A stretch of DNA of 64,000 nucleotides from Pseudocercospora fijiensis CIRAD86 (lineage: Eukaryota; Ascomycota; Dothideomycetes; Mycosphaerellales; Mycosphaerellaceae): the NCBI RefSeq assembly GCF_000340215.1, contig NW_006921534.1:3301198-3365197 (forward strand), written 5' to 3'. Positions 1-12,244 of this stretch are shown here, piece after piece. Position 1 is the first letter of the stretch; each line of letters begins with the position of its first letter. A model generated the notes under the pieces. It was given only the letters and a program-made list of their open reading frames with translations, made no database searches and was not told where the DNA came from. Both the position numbers and the translations under genes were made by a program.

Positions 1-1395
1 TACTATTCTTCGAGCGGCTTTAACCTCTAGCGGCTTAGGACCTTGTTAGAAAGCAGCTATTAATTGTAGAAGAGTGTAAGGCAAAGGGCCTACCGACTTA
101 CTATAGCCTTATGCTGTATAGTAGATGGGAGCCGGCTCCGGCTTACTATAACTGCCTTCCGTAGTTTTAGACCTACTTACCTTGTTACTATATCCTTAGG
201 TTCTACCTGTTTATTACGCTACTAATACTCTAGTAACAATAGGTATACGTTAATTAGTATACTAGCTTCAATTCTATAAAAATAAGCCTATATTAGAAGT
301 AGCGAGATAGCGATTAGTTATAGCTAGAAGGCTACGAAGACACGCGGAAGCTACAGACTATAGGAGACCTATATCTTCGTAATTTAAGGTCGTACTATAA
401 CGAGGCCGCCGAGGGCCTATTCTAACACTTCTATCGTATTCGCGACGATAAGACCGTTAATCTAGTAGTATACGACAGCCGTGTACGCGGCTTCCTTTAC
501 AAGGTTAAGGATACGCTATATAGCCTTACTAACTACTCGATTACTAATTACTACGAGAGCGGCGCCCCTAAGGTTACCTTTATAGGTAAGCGGTTATAGT
601 AATAGACTTTATATCTTCTAGCGTAGCCGACGATACTAACCCGATCGCTAGTAACAACCTTCCGAGCGCTAGCTATAGCGCGGCCGCCGCGATAGCGATA
701 ATAGCGTACTAATTAGGCTCTGTTATCGTTACCTACGCGCCCTTACCTCGAGCCGCCGCTACGTCGCAAGTCGTTACTAGGTATATAGTTAGTATAGCCT
801 ATAGATATCGACTTAGTTAAAGAGGTAGATTTAACTAGCGATATGCCTTAAGCGTCGAATACGTCCTTTAATTTTATTAACCTTATAACGCCTTAAAGAC
901 CTTCTAGAGTTATAGACCTTAGATTAGAGCGAATAGTAGCTTCTAAATACGACTAGATAGATAACGACGACGTAATACGCAAGATAAAGGGTAAAAGAAG
1001 GACTTCTAATCGATATAGTAACAGTACTAAGAGGCAGAGACAATATAGCGATAGTAATAAGAGGCAGAGTTAATATAGCGATAGTAATAGTAATAGAGTT
1101 AATATAGCGATAGTAACGGTAATAGAGTTAATATAGCGATAGCAATAAGAGGTAGAGTTAATATAGCGATAGTAACGGTAATAGCAACGTTAAAATAGCG
1201 ACTATATATAGGCCTATAGTGCTAGCAATATATATTAATATTAGAGTTAACCCCTATTAACCCCTATCTATCTAGTCGACTACTAGTCGACTAATTAGGC
1301 AAGCCGTCGTGCTAAGAATACCCTCCTTCTTAACCCCAATCGTCACCTTAGCTAAGGCCATTCTAATCCGGAATAGGTTATACTACCATATCGGG
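1..1395. repeat. RIP-degraded repeat, family not identified
   Basis: The sequence is dominated by TA-containing words (cta, tag, tat) while CpA/TpG are scarce and CpG is retained, the signature of repeat-induced point mutation. No open frame of useful length survives. A + strand frame around 360-600 reads as protein-like stretches broken by TAG/TAA, but I cannot assign a domain. The mutated texture fades between about 1300 and 1400, where normal composition begins. The left end lies outside the window, so termini cannot be judged. Confidence 0.75.
1012..1200. repeat. 29-30 bp minisatellite inside the RIP repeat
   Basis: The word aatatagcgatag recurs at about 1042, 1072, 1101, 1130 and 1160, giving a 29-30 bp period with 5-6 imperfect units. 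Units differ by small changes (gaggcagag versus aatagag). It probably belonged to a low-complexity, possibly coding, segment of the dead element. Confidence 0.7.
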
Positions 1396-2532
1396 ACTCT
1401 GTTAGCAAACTTTGGTAGCTGCAGCCCAGAAGAGTGGTACACTAAAATCTTTGGACAATCGCCTCCATCTACCAGCTCCGTCAATGTCCGAGGCTCGTTT
1501 CAGATGATTCAAGTCGATGAGGCTATAAGCTGCGGCCGGAAGATACCATGGAGGCCGGACGCTGACTTGGTCAACTCCATTCCGGCCTCTGCCGTGTCGA
1601 CAGGCACCTTGAAAATGGTTGAAAGAAGATTTTTGCTTGGCAGTACTCGGAGTGCCTGTCGCCGAGGCTCGCGTGATAAGATGAAGGTGACGTGACATGC
1701 GACATATCAATTATTGTCCTGTCTCTAGGCTACACGTGGTAGACGATGCGGCAGATGGTGCTTCCTGGCTCGCGCCTCTGGTGACGATGTGCAGTGTGAG
1801 ACGTGCCAAGAGCACTGCCCCAATGGGCGGACGCGCGAGCGAAGGTTGGCCCAATTATGTCACAGGCTGACGAGGTCTAGTGCACACAAGCTGCATCACT
1901 CTCCAAAGCTCTCGTGTGCAAGAAGAGTCGTGCACGCTGCGCCTCGATCATTGCTCCTCTCCAAGTGGCATGGCTAGACCGTTGCTGCAACAGTGGTAGT
2001 TACAGTAGCAAGGTCAAGCATCGCCAAGCACACGGGCCAATCTCATCGAGACTTGACCGGGCATCGAGATTCGAGCGCTTGTCATACAGTATTGTGTGAA
2101 GCAACCAGCAGACGGACAGGGTAGGCAAAGACCGTCGAGCTCTCCGCGACCTGGGGGACTCCTCGACCTACCTCAGGGCACCCCATTGCTTTATCTACCA
2201 TGAGTGAGTCACCATGCCCTCCATCTCCATCGTCGTCACCCCCCTGCCCTCCGCCGCATTTCTCTTGGCAGACGGTGAGCACTTCATCTCTGCTGAGAGC
2301 ACCGCCTGCTTACTTGGTCGTCACGCCACCAGCCAAGTACTTTCTTGGCTACCGGGACAGCAGAAGCTACAAGGAGCCGAGTCGCTTTATTGCCAGCCGG
2401 CACTCCTTTGTGCGACCGTGAACACCTCCGACTGATGCGCGATATTATCCTATAGACTAGCTCAAACGCGCCTTCTCCAAGCACGGCCGCACCGGCAGTA
2501 GCCTGAGCTACAGCAACCAGCAATCCGATACC
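1396..2532. other. Intergenic region upstream of the Ca2+/H+ exchanger
   Basis: Normal-composition sequence with only short overlapping open frames on both strands and no recognisable protein. It should hold the promoter and leader of the exchanger gene at 2533. No RNA gene is visible. Confidence 0.5.
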
Positions 2533-3902
2533 ATGCCTCCCAGCGACGATTCGCGACCCAATGGCCGACCGAGCGCAGACGCAAACGAAAGCACCCCTCT
2601 CATCTCAGCGCCCAACGGACTATCATCAATAACACGTAATTCAAATGGAAAGCCATATTCTGAAGATGAGCGATGGTGGGTGCGGACGCCGTCCAACTTC
2701 TTGCGCCTGACTTGGGCCACGTTGGCGAGCAACTATGTGAACGTGCTCCTGGTCACCGTGCCGGTAGGCATTGTCCTTGGAGCTTTGGAAATGAACCCAA
2801 CTGCGGTCTTCATCGTCAATTTCCTCGCAATCGTGCCGCTGGCCGGACTGTTGAGTTTCGCGACGGAAGAGATATCGGTCAAGCTGGGCCAGACGCTCGG
2901 CGGACTCATGAACGCGACCTTCGGCAATGCTGTCGAACTGATTGTGAGTTTCAGCACAGTCTACCCCCACACTTCATGGCTGACAGCGAACAGGTTTCCA
3001 TCGTTGCACTCACCAAAGGCGAGATCAGAATCGTGCAAGCTAGCATGCTTGGCTCGATCTTGTCTAACCTCTTACTTGTCCTTGGCTGCTGTTTCATTGC
3101 ATCTGGACTAAGACGAGGCGAGAGCAGATTCAACGAGACCGTGGCCTCCACCATGTCTTCTCTGATGGCGGTTGCTGCAACGTCGCTTATTATTCCGGCC
3201 ACCATGTACGCAGCCCTCGTCCGGAGCACTGAGGACTCGAACACCAACATCCTCGTTCTCTCTCGCGGAACTTCTATCATCATGCTCATTCTTTATGTTC
3301 TTTACCTTGTCTTTCAGCTCAAGACCCATGCGAAGCTCTTTGATGCCGAAGCACAGGAAGGCGAGGAGGGTGAGGGTCAAAAGGAGCCCGAGATTTTAGG
3401 ACCAATCCCTGCCACCATCTGCCTCATCCTCGTAACTGTCCTGGTCGCTGTGTGCGCCGAGTACCTCGTGGACAGCATCGATTCTATCGTGGCATCTTCC
3501 GGCATCAGCAAGACCTTTATCGGTCTGATCCTGTTACCGATCGTCGGCAATGCCGCTGAGCACGTTACGGCGGTCGTCGTTGCCTGGAAGGACAAGATGG
3601 ATCTGGCGGTCGGCGTCGCCATCGGCAGCTCGATGCAGATTGCGCTATTCGTTACTCCATTTCTGGTCATGCTCGGCTGGATCATCGGTCAACCAATGTC
3701 CCTCCACTTCCAGGGATTCGAGACCGTGGTCTTCTTCCTCTCCGTCCTTGTCGTAAATTACCTAATCCAAGACGGCAAGAGCAATTACCTGGAAGGCTGC
3801 ATGTGCATTGGCACATACATAATAATAGCCATTGCCTTTTGGGTGTATCCCGAGGATGCTGGCGATATTGGGGAGCTTGTTTCGGGCGTTTTCGGCCATT
3901 GA
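2533..3902 (+). CDS. VCX1: Vacuolar Ca2+/H+ exchanger, CAX family (Vcx1-like)
   Basis: Two exons, 2533-2943 and 2994-3902, with a 50 bp intron (gtgagt...acag), give 439 residues, close to the usual size of fungal CAX proteins. The soluble N-terminus (about 60 residues) is followed by around eleven hydrophobic segments. Both CaCA cation-binding repeats are visible: GNAVELI at residues ~131-137, immediately before the intron, and GNAAEH at ~322. An acidic loop rich in Glu lies between the two halves, as is typical for CAX. The family moves cytosolic Ca2+ into the vacuole in exchange for protons. Splicing at this intron joins ELI to VSIVALTKGEI, a conserved CAX stretch, which supports the model. 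Filamentous fungi have several paralogs, so the exact ortholog of yeast VCX1 is not certain. Confidence 0.92.
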
Positions 3903-4799
3903 AAGTAGATGTCATTATTGCGAGCCTTGGAGGAGGGTCTGAAACGAACAGAGTCAGTCAGGCGTTGGGAACAATAGCACTTGCACCTGAGAATGCTGGA
4001 GGAAGGCTGCAAAGGGCAGCTGGCAAGATGTCTCCTCCCATGTTATGTATACTATGCCAGAGATACACTATATTGGTTTCTCCCCCGTCCCTGTGAGGAT
4101 CCTGGGGCAGGTTTGTTCTGGAACTTGAGTCTTGTATGAGAGGATCCCGATGGTATCGGCGAGAGCGGGACTCAAATCCTGGCGGGTGTTGCACGGCCTA
4201 TGATACGAGGAAGTTCAAGCTCTTGTGTCTGCTTGCGCGTCTAAAGTACTGCGGACCAAGCAGAACAAGGTATGGCAGTCAAGGGCGCCACAGAAATGGC
4301 TCAATACCCAATACCCACAGCGCGCGCCTCACACAAGGGTATGCTTCTGTCTGATTGAGTCGACTGGAGGCTCGCTGCGGGACACGATGCGGTCACTGCG
4401 CGTTTGATACGTGAGACAAGCTTTTGCTCTTCACGGCTCAGGCCATCTAATTGGCGCAGAGTCTGCTGCCGACCCTTCTCATTGGCCGCTATACGAAAAG
4501 TCTTGGAAGGCGCCAGGGCATGCAGCCTGGCGGCCTTATCGCGCCGAAGACATGCCCTTGGTGTCTGCACGACAATAATAACAATGCACAGCAAGATCAC
4601 CACCCAGGCCGGCGACCTCTATCATGGACCGTCGAAGAATCGACCGACACCGTACCGTATTTGATCCCCGCGAGGCCCTCGTCTCAGTCTCGGCCATCTC
4701 GAGGAATGTCAGCGGCCTTCTGAACGAGGCCACCCATCTCGTGCATGTATCGCTCCGTCTGCTGCTACACACACCAACCGCTGCCAGCGCCATTCACAC
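3903..4799. other. Intergenic region between exchanger and C6 factor
   Basis: About 900 bp with only short overlapping open frames. It contains the 3' end of the exchanger transcript and the promoter of the Zn2Cys6 gene. No RNA gene or repeat is seen. Confidence 0.45.
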
Positions 4800-6811
4800 A
4801 TGACGATCCCAGTCGTTCGTAAACGAGCCAAGAGGCCGAAAACACGCACAGGCTGCAGAACATGTCGCGCACGGCACATTAAGTGTACGGAGGAACGGCC
4901 TGGTGAGACTTGTACCCACGCGCAGAGCAGCTACGAATGCAGAATGCAGCTGATCCTTCATTGTAGCCTGCCAGAGATGTGTGTCGTCAAATCGGGAGTG
5001 TGCTGGCTATGATGTGCCCCCTCCGAGAATCGGCAAGCCGCAATGCATCCTGTTACCGAAGGGAGCGGAGGACTTGCCGATGCTATATCCTATGGACAAG
5101 CCAGCCACGATAGCGTTTCAGATGAGCTCATATGAAGTCCACGCCTTCGACTTCTTCCGCTCGCACACGGTGCATCAGCTGCCTGGCAGCTCCTGGACTC
5201 TGAGCTGGGACCGACTCGCTCTGCAAGTCGGGCATCATGAACCCGCTATAACACACGCGACAGTAGCCCTAGGATCTATACACCGAGCAATTACATATTC
5301 CTCAACGACTGGCGCGGTGAGTGTCGACCCCGATCAGCACTTATTCGCGCTCAATCAATATAACAAAGCAATGAGCTACATTCGCAGATACATAGAAGGC
5401 ATCAGCGACAAGTGCACAGACTGGGATGTCGAGGTTGTACTTTTGGTTTCATTACTCTTCTTCTGCTTCGAGATCATGCACAGCGAAGATGCAAGAGCCA
5501 CAATGCACCTACGCACAGGCCTGAGGATTTTGTACGAACGACTGCGAAGGATGGACGCTTACAAAGCCCCTCAGAGGATGATTGACATAGATGGAGAGGA
5601 AAAGCGGGTCGTGAGACTGCAAAGCAGACCTCGAAATAATATGGATCTGCTCCTACAGACCTTCGTGAGACTCGATGGAGACCTAACAATCATTGGCGAT
5701 GAGGAACCATATCTTATGCCGATGTGCCACGAGCATCTCCCGACGTCTTTCTCCTCGCTCGAGGAAGCTTTGGTGCATCTCGATGCCATTGCTGGCGCAG
5801 CTCATTCCAATTGCCGAGACATCGTCATTATGGCCGACCGTGAGCTTTCTTCCCAGAGACCAGATCTGGAAAGCATGGACGAAGACATGAGGAACTGCCT
5901 ATCATGTGCATACTCGCGCACGATCAAGTTGACTACAGAATTTGAAGAGCGCATTGAGAATGACATGGAATCTCTCAATGCATGGATGACTGCCCTTGCG
6001 CATATGCCAGAGTCAGGACAGAAGCAGTCCGCGCAGTTTCTCATTCAGATACACTTCTTCTACATCTGGTTCATCATAACGAGCTGGCGTGATGAAAACG
6101 AGATGCAGATTGATCGTTTCGAAGCGCAATTCGCTCACATCGTTACTCTGGCGGAGGCCTACGTGGAAATGCACAGCGATGTAACATGCGATGCGAAGAC
6201 CGAGCCTGGGCAGCCGTATCATGCAACGAGACAGGCCTTCACCGTTGGTATGTTATGTTACTGTGTGGCGCTTCCGACGAGAAGTATCAAGTGATGATGT
6301 GACCAGCTTGCTGACCGCTTTTTCTGCATTCGCAGGAACCGACCTTGTGCCTTGCATTAGCATGATTGCGTTCAAGTCACGCAAGAGTTCAATCCGTCGA
6401 AGATGCATCGAACTCCTCCGGACCATTAATATGCAGGGTGTCTTTGATAGCTGGTACCTCGCCTCCTTTGCGCAGCTAGTGGCTGACCTTGAGGAGAAAC
6501 GAGCTCGTGAAATCACTGGCAAGCCCGAAGGAGTGGATTTGGAGGCCAGCGATGTACCAGAAGCAGCCCGCTTTGTTGAAATCGAACTCTCCCCTGCGAA
6601 TCACACAGAATACCGACACAGCTTCTACAAAGGCGGCATGGGAAGACTGTGCTATGTGTACAAGGACGACGAAGGCAGACTGCTCGCGGACGAAGCAATG
6701 TTCAAGGTCAAGAGGCCAGCAGATTTACCAGGTGCGGCAAATAGCCATCACTGTTCTACTGGAGCATACGAGATTACTGACTTTGGTAAGTTGCTAAACC
6801 TTGGGACATAA
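4800..6811 (+). CDS. Zn2Cys6 fungal transcription factor
   Basis: Proposed exons are 4800-4902, 4967-6247 and 6336-6811 (619 aa). The first intron (gtgaga...tgtag, 64 bp) splits the zinc cluster; splicing it restores C19-x2-C22-x6-C29-x6-C36-x2-C39-x6-C46, a perfect binuclear cluster, preceded by a basic stretch (KRAKRPKTRTG). The second intron (gtatgt...cgcag) joins FTVG to TDLVPC. The rest is helical and resembles the DUF3468/fungal-specific regulatory domain, including an RRRCIELL stretch common near the C-terminus of this group. The product should be a nuclear DNA-binding regulator; its targets cannot be inferred because no pathway cluster flanks it. The 3' end is uncertain: a gtaagt at 6786 could be a further donor. 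Confidence 0.85.
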
Positions 6812-7693
6812 CCCGAGGAAGATGCTGCGGTCTCTGGAGAAATCACGATCTGGTGAGTGCCGGGCGGGACGAGGCTGCTTTGAAGCATTTGCGCTCCCAG
6901 GTGCAGTCTTTCCTTTAATCCTCGCCCAATTGACGAGGTACAAGCGGCAAGAAGAGGTACTATGCTCCACTTCAAAAGATCATGCCTCCATCAAGGACTC
7001 ACATTACTTGGATCCTCCTAATACACAGGGTTTGGTGTCAGCTCCTTCACGTACCTTGCCATTGCTACAAGATGTGGAACCACCAGCCGGTGGACTGGTC
7101 TGATCCATGTAGCCAAGCTTCGAATCAACAACGCAGGCCGGTTCGACGACACGACTAAGTTGGAAACGACAAGTTCTTCGGATTCGAGTCAGCAGTCATG
7201 GCGCTTAACGCACTATTTGAATTCAGAGAAAACAACAGGTTCACGAGTCCCGAAACACCAGACTGTACCTTGGTCGTAATACATCGGATATCGCGACGAG
7301 TGGTGTGCGGGCCTCCACCACCTGCTGCCTGCCTGAACATTTTCATAGCATCGAGATGAATCGTCGACACTAGGTATTCCTGTATCTGGACGCCTGGAAA
7401 GAACTTCAGTCACACTTTCATACCGGATCTTCAATCTCTCAAGCCTGCGCGAAGTCGAGAATACTCTTCAGAACCTTTGGGAAGTCCATAGACAGGGAAA
7501 TGGTGACATCTGATACATGAGCTGGGTCAATTCATGATTGAAGAGAACATGATTGTGATGCAACATTCGTCCATCACCCGTACCATTGTCGTACATATTT
7601 TTCCGAAATACCACGCTACCAGGAACAGGCTTTACCGTCAATTCCATCTCGTCGACTACGATCAATGAAACGACACCCAAGCCTACGTCCACC
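6812..7693. other. Intergenic region, no feature seen
   Basis: Short open frames only on both strands, none with a recognisable motif. It contains the presumed 3' end of the C6 gene and the upstream region of the small secreted-protein ORF. Confidence 0.4.
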
Positions 7694-7993
7694 ATGCATT
7701 CCAATCATCTTCTTACACTGATCTTCTCTGTGACTCTCTTCAGCAATGTCCTGGCTGTACGGCGTCTCGTCAGAAGAGATGTAGCAGTACTGGATCTTCA
7801 AAAGAGTGACAGCTCCGACTTCTGCCCGAATGTCGCTCAAGACTCAGGTTCGGCGCCTGCAGAGGGCCATGGCATAAAAGCACCAGGCCTCTTCACAAGG
7901 GGCTCAGAACCTCCGACAGGTAGACCAGGCCATCCGCCGGTCATTGTGTATCTAGATTCTGGTGCGTCATCAGGAGGGCCAGGACATGATTAA
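7694..7993 (+). CDS. Small putative secreted peptide, 99 aa, unknown
   Basis: I do not recognise this gene. The ATG at 7694 has a good context (cacc before it) and opens with a typical signal peptide: MHSNHLL, a hydrophobic core and cleavage near NVLAV. A dibasic RRLVRR follows directly and could be a Kex2-type processing site. The remaining ~70 residues are Gly/Pro/Ser-rich with a single Cys, so it lacks the disulphide pattern of most effectors. The frame is open further upstream (to 7586), but the signal peptide argues for the start at 7694. It could be a secreted peptide or an intergenic open frame; there is no supporting neighbour. Confidence 0.45.
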   Translation: MHSNHLLTLIFSVTLFSNVLAVRRLVRRDVAVLDLQKSDSSDFCPNVAQDSGSAPAEGHGIKAPGLFTRGSEPPTGRPGHPPVIVYLDSGASSGGPGHD

Positions 7994-8048
7994 TTGGTCA
8001 TTCCCGTGTTCTACGACACCACGACGAAAACAACAAAAAGGGATTCCT

Positions 8049-8188
8049 TGAACCCTGTGCGAGTTGAACGCACGACCTTCGGGAATCTCCAGTACAGACT
8101 GGAATCCGACGCGCTACTAGAAAGGACGTAAGTGTGTGCGGAAGACAAATGAAGAAATCAGTCGCCTTACCCACTGTGCCAAGGGTCC
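8049..8188 (-). tRNA. Interrupted tRNA-like sequence, identity uncertain
   Basis: Read on the minus strand, the 5' end GGACCCT pairs with AGGGTTC at the 3' end (one G-U) to form a 7 bp acceptor stem, followed by a discriminator A. A canonical T arm (GTGCG, loop TTCAACT, CGCAC) and a D-arm-like stretch (TGGCACAGTGGGTAAGG) are present. The middle is too long: 140 nt in all. It contains a hairpin CCAGT-CTGT-ACTGG inside GGATT...ATTCCCG that resembles an anticodon-intron pairing with a CCA (Trp) anticodon, but a further ~45 nt lie between the D-like arm and it. It may be an intron-containing tRNA, a class II tRNA, or a tRNA disrupted by an insertion. Confidence 0.45.
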
Positions 8189-9698
8189 GACAGATCGATT
8201 GCCTGTATTGTTAGGAGCCTACGTGTTACGGGTGTCTATTATTCTTGTCGTCTTTGGTTCGAAAGTGAACTCGGAAAGAATCGATGAATTGTCCTTATCA
8301 TGGGTCGATGGTCACAATCAATGTATATATCAGCTGCGAATTCAACACTTTCTCTACGTCTCATCCACAGACTAAGCCACGTATCAGTCGCATGGCTTTG
8401 TCAACTCATACGCAAGGCTTGACGCCATGTACCAAGTCCGCGCCACGAAATCTCTCGAGGACTAGTAATTAGGGCCCGTGTTCATTCGCAGATGGATACG
8501 TGGCGCTGGCGAATCGTGCGCTGCTTCTCCAATCCAGATACTTAGGTAAATCGACATGGCCGATTCTGATATCTCTTATTCCCATCTACAGCAAGCTGGT
8601 GTCTCAACTCAGGCTGGTCACAGCATTTCTGAGTCAAGCTTGCAAAGCCAAAGCCGTCCACAAGCCATATGCGAAACGCCTGACATATTCTTACACCCTG
8701 TCCCTGCTCTTTCTATTCTGCTATTGAGTCCAGTATTGCAAGGCTTTTTTTTTGTGCTAGCAGATTCGAGCAGCTCATGCGCAGATGTGTGGAATGCCGA
8801 GCTCTCTATTCGGAGGTGTGTGTGGAGTTCCGCTGCTCATCTGACCGAACACTGATCTGACACCGGACAGCGAGCAGATACGGCGATTGGGCAACAGGGC
8901 AGGACCTGGAGAGGAGTGCGTAGAACGGCGATGGCGATGAGGAAGGACGAGTCAACCTGAAAAGGACAGCGCTAGATGTTGTTTTATTCCCTCCTGGAGC
9001 GGCGAATCTTCAACGACATCCTCGATCCGACTATTGTGGATTCAAGTGAAGTCGACAGCTGGGCAGCTCATGGATGGAAGGGAAGCTGACTCAGGAAATC
9101 AAGCATCCGGGAAATCGAGGGCGCGATTGGCTTCGGCAATTTGTCTGCCTTCGACAGCTTCGGTAAGTTCGGTTGTGCTTCGGGACGAGGGTCTCACCCT
9201 TGCCTTGTCCTCTTTCTCGTTGTTGCATCTTTCATAGCAACCATCTACGCATTCACCAAGCAGAAGCATGCCGATTGAGCACAATGAACGAGAGGCCCAT
9301 GCCGACCTGGACACACGACACAGCCGCTTCAATTCGGGCAAGTCGGGCGGTACATGCGGCTCGGTACAGCGGTATGCCGGTGACTACATAGCACCATCGA
9401 GTCGTCGATCCTGCATACAACCGCGGCGTAGATAATTAAGCCAATCTGGGGAGCCCTGCTCTCATACTTCTATACTACTTGAGGAGCTCGCCGCGTGAGC
9501 GCGCCCGCTGACTCCCCCGAGCCTACTTGCATCGGAGGCTGTTTCGCTTCTGTGAGCTTCGTGAACTATTTCACATACAGAGCAAAGTCATCTTTTCCCC
9601 CTACCTCTGTCTTCCTCTCGACCCACTCCCAAGCTCTCAGCTCACCAACGCTCAAGCGACACCAACAGCGACAGTAACAGGAACCAGCAACAGCCATA
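8189..9698. other. Long intergenic region, no gene supported
   Basis: About 1.5 kb. Open frames are all under 100 codons and look like chance frames; the longest, at 8556, ends in a low-quality hydrophobic stretch with no motif. A T9 run occurs near 8744. The last few hundred bases, pyrimidine-rich around 9595-9640, are the likely promoter and leader of the acyl-CoA ligase gene. Confidence 0.4.
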
Positions 9699-11522
9699 AT
9701 GCCATTCCTTGCGAAAGAGCACTTCCCTTTGTCGAACAAAGACATAAATTCCTGGACCTTTGACCACATAAAGTACGACTGGGATGAGCCCATCTACATC
9801 GATGCCCTCAATCCCAAGCACTCGATTTCTGCTCGACAGGCACACAAGCTCGTCCGGCAATTAGCGGCAGGCTTCAAAGCCATTGGGGTACAAAAAGGTG
9901 ACTGTGTATCGATACACAGCCTGAACCATATCTATTATCCTATATTCTTCCTAGGTGTGATTGCGGCGGGTGGTGTCTATGCAGGAACAAATCCTGCTTA
10001 CACCCAGCATGAGCTTACCCACACGACCAAGATCGCCAAAGTCAAGTTTATTATGACACAGCCAGAGCTCCTGTCAGGCATAGCGAAAGCAGCAGCGGAT
10101 AATGGGATACCCAAGAAGAACATTTTGATGTTCAATCCTTATGGCGAGAAGGTACGATTTGAAAGATTCCATCAGCGCGTGCGAGACTGATTGCAAGGAA
10201 CAGGCACCCGAAGGGTACTTACAGTGGATCGATCTCCTGAAACATGGAGAGACAGATTGGGTCCGCTTCGACGACTACAACACCGCATATATGACAGGTG
10301 CAGCGAGATTATATTCCTCCGGAACCACGGGTTTGCCCAAAGCAGCAGAACTCTCGCATCTGAACCTCACAGCTCAGCATACGTTGGTATTCGAGACGAA
10401 CCCTCGAGAATGGAAAGTCAGACGGCTACTCGCTTTGCCCATGTTCCATGCCGCGACTGCGCCGGGCGCTTTCTGCACACCTTTACGAAATGGTGATCGA
10501 GCCTACGTGATGCCACGCTTCGATCTTGAAAAATGGTTCTGGGCACATCAGGAATATCAGATTACTGATCTTGGGGCTGTGCCTCCAATCGTTGTCATGG
10601 CGATCAATAGTCCCTTGAACAAGAAGTACAGCCTCAAGTCGGCAAGGGTTGGGCAGTGTGGAGCAGCACCGCTAGACAAAGGGCCCCAGTCAAGGATGCA
10701 GGCTATGATGGGCGAAGGGGCCCCTTTTACGCAAGTTTGGGTATGAAACCCCAATCATGAAACGGTTCGCAGAACTGCTCGGGCGGTATGCTGACCAGTC
10801 TACTCATAGGGCATGACCGAAACGTCCTGCATAGCCACGAGACATGCTTATCCAGCTCACGACACGACTGGCAGCGTTGGCTGGCCTATTCCAAACCTGG
10901 ATGTCAAACTCGTGGATGACGATGGAAAGGACATTACTGATTACGATGTAAGAGGCGAGATTTGTGTGCGAGGCCCCACGGTCATTAAAGGCTACTTCGA
11001 GAATCCTGAGGCGAACGCACGAGACTGGGACAAGGATAATTTCTTCCATACGGGAGACATTGCTTACATCGATGGCAAGAGCAAGCTATACTACATCGTC
11101 GACCGCAAAAAAGTGGGTCGTTCGTGCATCGAATGAATGCGGTACCATGTGCTAACGTATTGCAGGAACTCATCAAAGTCCGAGGTTTCCAAGTGACACC
11201 ACCCGAGCTGGAAGGTACCCTGCTCATGCACCCCGAGATCATCGATGCGGCAGTGATTGGAGTGCCGGACCCGAAACGAGAAGGAGACGAATTACCGCGC
11301 GGGTATATCGTGCGAAGAACGAAGGACGGCAAGCCCACAGTCAAAGAAGTGCAGGATTACATGCAGGAGAAGCTTACATACTACAAGAAGCTCGAAGGCG
11401 GCATCGTATTCGTCGACAGCATACCGAAGAACGCGTCTGGCAAGATCCTGAAGCGGCTGCTGAGAGAACAGGCCAAGGAAGAAATGGCCAAGGAGAAGAA
11501 ACAGCAAGGCGCGAAGTTATAG
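9699..11522 (+). CDS. 4-coumarate:CoA ligase-like acyl-CoA synthetase, peroxisomal
   Basis: Four exons are proposed: 9699-10151, 10204-10740, 10810-11112 and 11166-11522 (549 aa, normal for the 4CL-like group). The AMP-binding motif YSSGTTGLPK lies at ~188-197, HTGDIAYID in the third exon, and the third intron falls within the A10-type motif, which splices to DRKKELIKVRG. SGKILKR near the C-terminus holds the catalytic lysine. The protein ends in AKL, a type 1 peroxisomal targeting signal, so it probably activates fatty or aromatic acids to CoA thioesters in peroxisomes. The first acceptor is ambiguous (after 10197 or 10203); both keep frame. Substrate cannot be told from sequence. Confidence 0.9.
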
Positions 11523-12244
11523 ATGAAGTGGATGAGAAGCATAGATGGGTGTACAGCGTTCAAGCGCGCAATGCTGCGGTTCGAATTGCAAGGAGTCTTG
11601 GACGAGATAGAAAGCAGAGTTCGAGGCATATCAAAGCAAGTCTATGCCTTGAAACAGCTCCAGACTCTCGACAAGCCTCGTCTTGATGATACGTGTAGCC
11701 CCGCGTGCCACCTCTGGATGTCCATGTACATGTAGTTCTTGGTAACACGCCGCGCATGCCGTCCGGTCCGAAGCTGTCGTCAGTCTCGACTTGGCAGGGA
11801 AAGTGGAGTGTTCCTCAGCTGCCCGCCCTGTGCCTGTGGTCAGCACAACACGAACAGACAGACAGCGGCGAAGAGGAGAAAGCAATCGCGCAATCGGCAT
11901 GGGCTACATCTCAGGCTTCAGATTCCGAGGCCACAGGCTCCAAAGAAAGTTTGGCCTGAGGAAGACGGAGGAAGATTCAGGACGAAACGTAAGTGAACAT
12001 GCCGATCTGCAGTCGTGGTCATAGTCATCCCGTAAAATTGTGGCTGAGCCCGCGAGGCGTTCATGAGGCTAAATGCTGCTAGGTTCCTGAGCTTCTGAGT
12101 TTTGAGACTCGTCTGTGGTTGCAATCACTTCTGCCCTTCGACATCTTGACCAGCTGTGCGCAATCCTACCACGACCACAGAGCCGCGCACTGAACCGAAC
12201 CCGTTTCTGATCCGCAAACACCACACCCAAGCCCGCCGGTCGAC
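11523..12244. other. Intergenic region upstream of Rds3
   Basis: About 720 bp, with no open frame carrying a recognisable domain on either strand. It contains the 3' end of the ligase transcript and the Rds3 promoter. Confidence 0.4.
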
